A stretch of DNA of 64,000 nucleotides from NCBI GenBank assembly GCA_038030265.1, contig CM075942.1:51488751-51552750 (forward strand). Direction: 5' to 3'. Numbering within the stretch: position 1 is the stretch's first letter; every line of letters begins with the position of its first letter. This document shows, piece after piece, positions 34,325-43,239 of this stretch. The notes beneath the pieces were generated by a model. It saw nothing but the letters and a program-made list of their open reading frames with translations, made no database searches and was not told the DNA's origin. A program made the position numbers and the translations under genes. This stretch comes from Corythucha ciliata. Lineage: Eukaryota > Arthropoda > Insecta > Hemiptera > Tingidae.

Positions 34325-34534
34325 GAATATCAGCCAACAATAAATCGGATAAATTGGGTCGGGGTTGGGGGGGATAAATTGGGATATATTAGTCCGTATA
34401 ATATTGTCAATTAGTAAGTGATAAAGACTTTTGTTCAGCTTGTTCAGCAGGGGAGCCATTTTTTTTCGAAACTCGAATCGTGTTGGGCTAGTCGTCCGGA
34501 TAATATCAGTCTAATTAATGTATTAATTAAAATA

Positions 34535-34835
34535 CCGGCGACAGATTTATTCATTATATCCATCTAACAACATCTAGATAAGATAAAATTCGGCGTGGTT
34601 TACCGATCAGGAGAAGCGCCTAGAGTTTCGAGAGACAATGGACCTGGGTGGGGTTCGGCTTAGCTTATCCCTTGGAGTACGGCTCCCAAAGGCGTCTCCG
34701 TGGCGCAATTGGCAGCGTGCTGAACTGGTAATCCAGAGGTTGCGGGTTCAAATACCGCCGGGGAGCCATTTTTTCTCGAAGCTCGAATCGTGTTGGGCCA
34801 TGCCCTTCCATCGTCGTCCGGATAATATCCTTATA
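34535..34835 (+). repeat. tRNA-containing repeat, right inverted copy
   Basis: This is the inverse partner of 33236-33535, with the tRNA-like core at 34691-34767. Here the core has decayed: the anticodon stem is CTGAA against TCCAG and the B box reads GGTTCAAATAC. The left copy is therefore the better preserved. Confidence 0.6.
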
Positions 34836-34901
34836 ATGTTCTCAATAGGAAGTGATTAAGACTTTTGTTCAGCTTAAAAAAACGCAAGTGTGCACCGGGC
34901 C

Positions 34902-36408
34902 TAAGAAAAAGTAGGGCACCACAAAACCAGTTTACGCAAATGAATAGTCTTTGACTAAATGACTAAAATAATGAACCATTATTATGAGCAACGAAACTGG
35001 TAATGGCACTAACGCAAAATCGCTGAAATTATTTTTCACTTAAACGGAATAATTGGGTATTTTCAACGCCTATTTTGCTGCTCAAGCAGACATCTCGCGA
35101 CTTGTATGATCGAAAGACCATAATGTTCCGAGGGTTAACGGCTTTCTCAACCATAGGCCTCTTGAAATGGACATTTCTCACCCTACAAGGGGGAGTTGTA
35201 CGTCTATTTCCTAGACCCCCCCTGCAATCATCCTCGCCTACTCGGCAATTTCTGCCGGTATTTCTGCACCAATCCTGGATTTTGAGGTGTCATTTAAATC
35301 TACGGGAAACTCTGCACTCGCGTTCGATCTTGCTTTTCTAAATAAGTCGTCGAAAGAGCGTGAATTTTCAAGGTAAAAGCTTATGTGGGTTTTACAGTTA
35401 TTTCAGAGGTGAAATGTGAAAAAAGATCGTACGCACGTGCAAAACCTCCTGGAGATTCAAGTGAGACTTGATATCCAGGCATGGTGCAGAAACACGGTGA
35501 TAATTTACGTAATGCCGAGTAGGCGAGGGAGGGGGTCCAGGAAACACATGTACAAGTGATTTTAGCCCTTCATTTGCCACTGGTTTTCGCTCTCCCATTA
35601 CCAAATGTCACGAATTTGCAAAATTTAAATTCCTTTTTCGAAACTTATGTTATTTCATACTATAATTTATCGTATTTCCAGATTCGGGCCATTCAACAAA
35701 CCCATCGTAATTTTGACTCTTACAAATCCCAGTTTAAACCACAATTTCACAAAAATGTTTGCTTCTTCAGACCTCAATGTTGCGTATTTCCTCTATTGCA
35801 AAAACCGGAATTCGTCGATTAGCTCTCTCTCCAATGGGGTTTGAAGGTTTGACTACCAACAAACTAATCTTCCTCTTTCAAACACCCAATGAGGAAGTAA
35901 CACATTTTCCAAAATCATGCCATCTTGATAGCTTGGTTACCAAAACTCATGATAACACGATCCGTTCAAATAAAATCAGGCCCTACATTTTTTTATTAAT
36001 TTTTAAAACTATTGGGTTGCGGGACCCATTTGAAATAGGCTAGATAGACCGATGACGCAATAACAGCCTTCGCATAACCTTCACAATGGCTTCCCACAAA
36101 TCAAACAATAGGACGTTAGAGAAAGGGAGGGACAAGAAGTGGCAACACATGATAACAGCCATGATGCGGAGGGTTGGGAGGGGTTACGACCCCTTAGTTA
36201 CGTCACGAGTCACAGACCGGCCGTTAAAGGTAACAAAAAAAATTGGCAAGTTTTATTATTTCGCTATAAATCGAAATCAATCATTTACGCACTAATATTC
36301 AATTCCTGGTCATATTTAGTCATTTTCTTCAGAAAAAAAATGTCTCCAACGATTTTCATTTTTTATGTTACTTCCTCATTCACGAATGTGAGTCATACGA
36401 AGAACCAA
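34902..36408. other. Stretch without a gene; imperfect inverted repeat at 35200-35565
   Basis: Two imperfect inverted arms (about 35200-35340 and 35415-35565) share tttctgcacca, cctggat, gtgtcatttaaatct-like and cgatctt segments. The opposing ORFs at 35075-35341 (+) and 35398-35604 (-) translate these arms and are not independent genes. Confidence 0.5.
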
Positions 36409-36848
36409 GCTAATTAAAAACGAGAGGGTAATACCACTTAATAGTCTAGTGATGTACGTTATTTTTCGCGCAACCGTCGTCGAAGATTACCCAGTTTTTT
36501 TATTTTGACAAAAAAAAAAAAAAAAAGATAACATTTCAACAAAGGTTGCACAAGGTTATAGGTTATAGAAAACTGACATGTAAAGAACTTTTCATGTCAG
36601 TTTTAAACCTTTACTGTACAGTTTTCAAAAACCGAAGCTATAAAGTGCCAGGTTATGAAAAATTCAACTTACTGGAGATGTCATGTTATCGCAATGGGAA
36701 ACTTACGAAGCAGGTAGCGCTAAAAAATCCTTTTCGCGCGTTTTTTTTTCAAACTAAAAAACCTGGGTAATCTTGGACGACGGTTGCGCGAAAAATAACG
36801 TACATCACTCGCCTATTAAGTGGTATTACCCGCTCATTTTTAATTAGC
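36409..36848. mobile_element. 440-bp TIR element with GCTAATTAAAAA ends
   Basis: Inverted arms of roughly 100 bp run from GCTAATTAAAAACGAG with ggtaataccacttaat through cgttatttttcgcgcaacc to gattaccca, mirrored on the right. Between them an inner hairpin (aaaactgacatg and catgtcagtttt) is present. No transposase was recognised. Confidence 0.75.
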
Positions 36849-38402
36849 GGCCTCGGCAAGCCTCGTCCGCCAAACAAAAAACTCGCAGGTAATGCACCAC
36901 TTATTAATCTTGTAATGTAATCTACTATTACCGTACTGTTTTGAAAACAATAAAGTTAAAAATGCTTAAACGTACTGTGCGGAAAAAGTCAACCTACCTG
37001 TCTTACTTAAGTAGTAAAAAGGACAACTTACCAAGCAAGTCGCGTGAAAATGTAAATTTCGTTGTTGTTATTTACATTTTATTTTTACTTTTAGTGAGAG
37101 GAGTTACTGCACAGGCCAGAATGGTCAAAATACATATAGGTTGATGATTGTGAGGGGGGGGGGGTAATTTAGTTGGGTAGCTGGAGCTGACACAAGGTCA
37201 AAAAATTCAGAAATTGAATCAGAACTTTGCCCATTTCCTGGCCTAATATAGTAGCAATGTCAGTGGTCAAATTGTAGGGGATAGTCTTTCGGGGTTTTAC
37301 GTTGCTTCTATCGTCTTTTCTCATATGGTAAACAAATTTGAAGGATGCGTAAATTATTGTTCTTCATTTAAATAAACAAGCTCTGCGACAAAACACAAAA
37401 TTAATGACAAAAAGAGGCGCACGATGACACGGAACGAGCTTACAGAGCTTTTGGTAGTTAATCATTTTCGTAGAAGGATAATTTTTTTGGTGGTTTATAA
37501 CTTTGAGTGGACATGAAGCTAATAGATTCGCCCTTGAAAAGCGGTTGAAGATGAGATTAACAGAAAAAAAAAAAAAAAAAAGCTATACACAGGAGAAGGC
37601 CTATGAGCCAAAGATCTAAATGAGCCCTCATCATACCACGCCGAGTGTCTCGTTATTCCAAAATAAATAAATAAATTGAAATAACGGCGAGACTGGATAT
37701 AAAAGAGACTGGGTAAAAAAGATCCTCCTGATGCTCAGAAGGATGGCTATGCCCAACGGCCAGCGATCAATTTCTAAAAGGGGGAGTTGATTTTATGCAT
37801 GAAAAAAGCGATGATCGCCCCTAATTTACCGTGAAACCGGTATTTTTAAATTATACGAACGTTAAAAATAAATTATAGAAACACAATAAATAATCAACAG
37901 CCGGGATACTAATTGATAGAATAATCACTTCAGTCTCTTCTTTGTGTCCGAGTGGATGATTAACGGAGGGTTTGTAATTTTTTCCGAGGCGGCATATTGG
38001 ACAATGACGAACGCGGCACAAAACTATACTGGTGAATCAAAGGATCCTTTTGTCCGTGACACATTGGTGAACCAATGTCCAAGAATTATGGATGGTACAA
38101 TTTTGGAGGGGGGGGGGAGGAGTGAATTTTTCTACGATTGGGAGATTGGAAAAAGACATGAATATACAAATTTACATTTACAGCTCGAAAATATATGAGA
38201 ATATTTCTGGGAATACTCGCATTTCGGCGAACTTATTTGTGGGCTCTAGGGGGGTTTTCAAACTTGGGAAGAAAAAGAAGATAAAAGACAATCTTCTCTC
38301 AGGGATCAGCGAACTTTTTTTTCTCTCTCTCTTCTTAACTTCTTAACGTTTGAAGGGTTTTCTTATGAACAGGATACTGTGTTATCGTCGTTTGCTGCTT
38401 GA

Positions 38403-38442
<40 letters not shown>

Positions 38443-39379
38443 CCCTTCGAGCTCACTGCCACATTCTCACTCGATTATGATCTGGGAACCACCATTGGCT
38501 CGTAAACAAATGACCAGAGTTAAGAATTCCACGAAGCAATAAATGCGTTCCTTCTATGAAAACTTACGTACAATTAGTGTACATTTATGAGAGATGGAGT
38601 CATTTGGAATAAATCCTTGATTTTGATTGTAGCGAGAGAACAAAATTATGGTGAAATAATATTTTTCCTCGTTTTTTGACGCCGTCAAGGGATTCGTTCG
38701 GCAGTGCTTCAAACAGGTGAAATCTGCCAAAAAAAAAAAAAAATTAAAATATAAACTCTTAATTATAATATCCCTCCGGATGAAAACTTCATCACGAATG
38801 ATGGTGAGTCATTTCATCCACACGACTTTAAACTTTTACCAATCTTTAGTCGAAAAATGTGATATGATAGACGGCTGGAATGTTGTAATTAAGTGTTGAA
38901 TCAAATAGATAATTAGTGGTAGGAAGGAAGTAGGTAAGGGAAGTATGGGTATGTAAGGAAGGAATCCGTTCGAATAGGACGTTGAAAGCATGAAAGATCG
39001 TTAAAAATTAATGGAATTCATTAAAATTGTCATTGTTCATTTACAATCAATAATCAATGGAATTGTTAGCAGTTTGAAATGCTTTGAAATAAATTTGGGA
39101 TCGATGAGTGAAATGGGTGAGGCTGAAGGGTTTGCGTAGTTTATTGGGTGGTCATGCTTGAAAAACCGCAAACAAAATTAAAGAACCACCGGTAAAAAAT
39201 CGAGAAATCATCGGTCGGTGAAACACTGGTTGGATGGTGAGGAAGGGGGCAGGTTGGAAGAAGATAGCACTTAACGTCGTCGGTGCATCAACCTCACACT
39301 GAAAACTCCCCCAACTTTAAGCGGAAAGTGAAGGGACATCACAAGGACGTTAATACTCTTAGGGGTGCTTCACTTCCAG
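36849..39379. other. 2.5-kb stretch without a recognised gene
   Basis: It contains homopolymer runs (A at 37565-37580, T35 at 38405-38439) and an orphan TATAAAAG at 37698 with no cuticle-like first exon behind it. The ORFs are low-complexity or unsupported. Confidence 0.5.
38405..38439. repeat. Poly(T) run of about 35
   Basis: Uninterrupted T homopolymer. It could be the tail of a minus-strand retroposon, but no element body was recognised next to it. Confidence 0.8.
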
Positions 39380-39387
39380 TATATAAG
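39380..39387 (+). promoter_or_regulatory. TATA box of the 39.5-kb cuticle gene
   Basis: TATATAAG lies 72 bp before the ATG. Caagctcaacac about 35 bp downstream is a possible start site. Confidence 0.75.
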
Positions 39388-39451
39388 CTTCAGAGGCCTC
39401 TTATCTCTTCACTCAAGCTCAACACACCGAACAACCCTATAGGAACTTGAA

Positions 39452-40611
39452 ATGGCTCTTACAGTAAGTCCATTGTCATTTTGTGGGCTAAGACTTAATT
39501 TTTATAGAATATTGAGGTTTGAAAGTGTCGAGGCGTGATATTGACGGAATTTAAAAAATTTAAATAAAATCATGAAGTTGCCCTCTCTTCTCAGCAATTA
39601 TCTGAAATAAAATTTTTGTATTTCCATTTTCAGAAACTATTAGCCTTAGCAGCGTTAGCTGTTGCTGTCTCTGGCGAGAAGGTCACCAGACAAGTTGCTC
39701 CTGGAAACAACTTGGGCTTTGGGAACGCTTTGGGATTCAACGACTACAGGTACAACGCTGGATATTTTGGATCCAACCAAGGCTTCCTCGGATACAACGG
39801 CGTTTTTGATGCCAACCGAGGCTACAATGGTTACAGCGGTGTTTACGACGCCAACCGAGGCTACAATGGTTACAACGGTGTCTACGATGCCAATAGAGGC
39901 TTCAATGGTTACAACGCCTACAATGGCTACACAACACCCTACGGATCATTCAACTACGGAGCCGCCCCAGGAGTAGCTCGTCCCCTCACCGCCGCCGTCG
40001 GCTCACCCGCTCCCGTCGTCTACCAACGCCCTCAGTCGGTGCTCAACGCTCATCATCAATCCGGCGCCTTGGCTCGTCAAGACGCTAAATACGACCCCAA
40101 CCCACAGTACACCTACTCGTACAACATCAACGACCCAATCACCGGTGACGCTAAAACTCAAACCGAATCCCGTAACGGAGACGTCGTCCAGGGTAGCTAC
40201 TCTTTGATTGAAGCTGACGGCTCAAAACGCACCGTCGACTACACCGCCGACCCCGTCGGTGGATTCAACGCCGTCGTTCGCAAAGAGGAGGGCGCTGCTC
40301 CTCCACCACCCGCCCGAGTCAACAACAACGGCAACGTTGCCGCTCCATTCGCCTACGGCGGTGCCCGAGCTCGTACTCCTCTCCCAGTTGCCACTGCTTC
40401 ATCCCTTCCCGGTGCTATCTACCAAGGAGCAACTTACCCTGTTGCTCCAGTCTCAGCCTACTCCAGGCCTGAATTCAACGCTGGTTTATCGTACTTGGCC
40501 GGTCACCACTCGGCCGTCCAGCCAGCTTTCCGTGGCTCTTATGGATACCCCAACGGTCCAGCGGCTTCCACCACCTCGTTCTCGAGCGGTCACTCGTCTT
40601 ACGCTTACTAA
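39452..40611 (+). CDS. RR-2 cuticular protein with Gly/Tyr tandem repeats, 329 aa
   Basis: This encodes a secreted chitin-binding cuticle protein, the longest in the window. Exons are 39452-39463 (MALT) and 39634-40611; the 170-bp phase-0 intron is 39464-39633. The signal peptide is [18 protein letters not shown]. Residues 19-58 are Asn/Gly/Phe-rich. Residues 60-98 are three tandem 13-residue units of the type [14 protein letters not shown] Pro/Ala region follows. The RR-2 domain is at about residues 157-222: [55 protein letters not shown]. The C-terminal 105 residues are Ala/Pro/Tyr/Ser-rich and end SSGHSSYAY. It shares RNGD and the TVDY variant with the 29-kb or 52-kb genes rather than with genes 1-4. 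The AATAAA is at 40642-40647. Confidence 0.96.
39799..39915 (+). repeat. Three 39-bp tandem repeats inside the cuticle gene
   Basis: The units encode [26 protein letters not shown] and [14 protein letters not shown] partial NGYNAYNGY follows. The in-frame expansion lengthens the Gly/Tyr-rich arm of the protein. Confidence 0.9.
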
Positions 40612-40641
40612 TTTTCCATTATTCTTGTAGGAACATTTCTA

Positions 40642-40647
40642 AATAAA
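40642..40647 (+). terminator. Poly(A) signal of the 39.5-kb gene
   Basis: AATAAA lies 31 bp after the stop codon. Confidence 0.75.
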
Positions 40648-40831
40648 CAATACCTTTAAGATAAAAAGAAATCGTGTGCCTCAGTAATGCTTAAAAACCT
40701 TTCATAGTTGCAACAATGAATATTTCTCTCACAAAAGATCGTCAATCGGTCTGACGATCACAAAAGAGTGGCAAAAAGCTGAATTAGCGAGATACTCCAT
40801 CACCTTTGATAGGCGAGGTGCGTGCGAAAAT

Positions 40832-42061
40832 TAGTGATGGGTTTACACCAGGAAAATAAAATTTCGGGTTTTTCCCTGGGAAAAAACCCAATTTGGGAAA
40901 ATACTGGGTTTTTATCCGTTTTTCGCTGAATGTTGCAACAGACTCAGCAAATAAATAATAAACAAACGACTATAGGTATTTATTGCACTCATAGAATCAT
41001 ACGAACTCTCTGTTTGCACAAAAATGGTTAACATTCTAACCGTTACAGGAGACAAAGCTGAAGCCGAGCCTTGCCACCAAATATCCATTAATTTTTCTAT
41101 TGGAATTCATCGCCAGAGGTTTCCTCGTTTGATGACGATGATGATGATTCAGATGCCGTTGCATCAGTTTCGTTGGACCTTTGAAAGATGAAGTGTGAAT
41201 TTGCCTGCCGAACCTGTTTTCGGTATCCCAGCGTCCAAGAAGGTTTGAGAAGTCACTGCTTTCTGTTTTTGCTTCTTCGAAGATTTTGAATTTTCCAATT
41301 GTGGGACAGATAGGTCAGTTTTCCGGCTGGATCAGTCGTTAAACGTTTTTTTTTTTTTGTTTTTTTTTGCTGTTCATTCAAGAAAACGTGCTAAAGTATC
41401 TTTCTGTCGCAGCTGATAAAATTCTAACCGCAACGGAAGACAAAGTTGAAGTCGAACAAAGTCCTTGCCACCAAACACTTGGCGTGACCGCCGAGGCACT
41501 TTCCCACAAAAATGTCTTCCCCCAGAGTCCATCCTTGGAACGATAGTTGGCCAAATCCACCATCGCTTTGTCGACATTAACCTTCATCTGTGTGGCAACC
41601 TTATGAATTTTTAATGCCTTCTATTTGCTCGTCTTGCTCAGCAGCGTCCCCTATGATGATGGGCCCAGGAGTGTCGCAGCGTAATGAATACTACTTTAAA
41701 CGCTGGAGTCCATTCTGTCTTTCAGTTTTCGTAGAATCAGGGACTGTTCATTCTTGGAAAGTGACGACCGAGGTAAATTTTCAGCGAGCTTTAGCTCAAT
41801 GTGGCGTAATGCGAGATTAATTATCTCTATGCAGCAGATAGAGACTTCTCAGAGTTGAGGGAAAGGTTACAAGAGGCTGCGCGAGGAAAAAAAATCACGC
41901 TTCGAGGCTGAATTCTCTAATTTCTGCAGTGATAAGTTCTATTCAAATTGAAGTAATAAAAACCCAATTTGGGTGGGAAAATACTTTCTTGGGAAAAAAC
42001 CGGGGGTTTTCCCAAAAAACAGGAATATTCCCAATGGGTTTTTTCCCTTGACCCATCACTA
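40832..42061. mobile_element. hAT-like DNA transposon copy with 8-bp target duplication
   Basis: The ends are TAGTGATGGGT and ACCCATCACTA. They are flanked by identical 8-bp direct repeats GCGAAAAT at 40824-40831 and 42062-42069, the diagnostic target duplication length of hAT elements. Subterminal motifs such as cccaatttggg and gggaaaaaaccc are inverted at the two sides. Inside, on the minus strand, is a degenerate hAT transposase C-terminus (41374-41587). At 1230 bp it is an internally deleted, non-autonomous copy. Confidence 0.88.
41374..41587 (-). pseudogene. hAT transposase C-terminal relic
   Basis: Two overlapping frames each hold part of the peptide: VDKAMVDLANYRSKDGLWG, then a shift, then PSVWWQGLCSTSTLSSVAVR followed by ATERYFSTFS. 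The WW near the start, LSSVA, and the ER.FS.FS pattern match the hAT dimerisation (Dimer_Tnp_hAT) signature. An upstream trace with EQDEQIEGI continues to about 41700. The copy is disabled by a frameshift and truncation. Confidence 0.65.
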
Positions 42062-42069
42062 GCGAAAAT

Positions 42070-43239
42070 ACCATTAAGTAGCCGGCGAGACTGTTACAAT
42101 TGCTCGGGTGTTTAGGCGGTACGACAAAATTGGGGGTTTCAACAACTAAACCCTGAAAACCCCCTGAAAAATTGGTTCTTTGACGAGTCAGACCTGTAAA
42201 TTGGCTTTCGAATGAATTAGTAAACCTCAAAAATTAATGTTTGTTGGAGAATCAAGCACGAGAAATTGGTTTTTTCCTGTGACGGGAGCCTGGGAAATTA
42301 GTTTTTTGAGAATCCCAATCGACTAGCTAGAATGTTGAATCCGCTAAATCTATAATATGGGAATTTTGATATTATGTTTGTTACAGGGGGGGTGGGTATC
42401 GGGTCCAATTAAGAAAATGCTCGATTTCACGGTTTCTCACAGCAACTTACAGACTCCAATTAACAAGAAATTGCTACTTTTAAGTTTTCAGTACACGTGA
42501 GCCATTTTACAGCTATTCTTTGGGGGGTAAAAACGATAATTTCCTGTTCTCCGGGCATGTCCACCGCCAAAAACTGATAAAAAGCGCTAATTCATTGCTA
42601 ATAACGCTCATTTATGTCCACCTTGAGTGCCACTGAAAGAAATTTCGTTAACCATACGATGGTTGAAAGTTATTTAGTTTCGACAACCTAATTATCATTA
42701 TAAATGCCAAAAAAAGTGTTCCTTCGACAAATAGCTTTAAGCAAAATAGCTATACAATTATAGTAGAAACCACGCCAGTGAGTTCAGTCAGATTATCGTT
42801 AGGTTCACTATTTAGAGATGGTAAGTTAGCTGTAAAAATGAACTGGCTTTGAGAACTAAACAGTTCTGGTTCTTTAGCTGAAAGTATTTTACCTTTAACT
42901 TTACAGATAGGTGTTCGTTAATATAAAAACAGTTTACGTTTACCAAGAAAATAACCTCAACTATACAGATGGTAAAAGTAACCCAAGTTAGTTGTGTGAA
43001 CTACGCTTGGTTGGCGAAGCCATTACAGAATTGTTGAATTCTGCTGAACTTGTAGTTTTTAACTAAACGAGATGGTAGATTCATCTAGACCCTAGCTGAG
43101 GGCAGTTCATGTGGAGGGGAGGTCTAGGAATTTGATACTGCGAGCCCACTGGTTCTTCAGTATAGTAAAAGAAATACAACACGACGACGAGTGTTAGCAT
43201 CGATAATCCGAATTTGTTTGTGCTTGTGGCTTGTGCAAT
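42070..43239. other. Stretch without a recognised gene
   Basis: This is AT-rich, with a G run at about 42388 and short traces of the degenerate 30-bp repeat near 42575-42610. The immediate upstream sequence of the 43.2-kb gene (43150-43239) has no clear TATA box. Confidence 0.5.

Larger units (their letters stand above)
31537..34901. mobile_element. 3.4-kb TIR element (PIF/Harbinger-like ends), internally rearranged
   Basis: A left terminal repeat beginning GGCCCAGTGCACACTTGCG at 31537 is matched in inverse at 34880-34901 with one difference over 22 bp. The flanks are GAA on the left and TAA on the right, possibly a decayed 3-bp target duplication. A subterminal segment containing gatagtgtaagcggtat is also inverted (31814 and 34035). 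Inside are an inverted pair of tRNA-like repeats, the 470-bp repeat and a 214-bp MITE. No transposase was recognised, so it looks like a nest of non-autonomous insertions inside an old element. Confidence 0.55.

Noticed and set aside
37698..37705. TATAAAAG followed 45 bp later by ATGGCT, similar to a cuticle gene promoter
   Set aside because: No splice donor after a short first exon and no RR-2 coding exon downstream.
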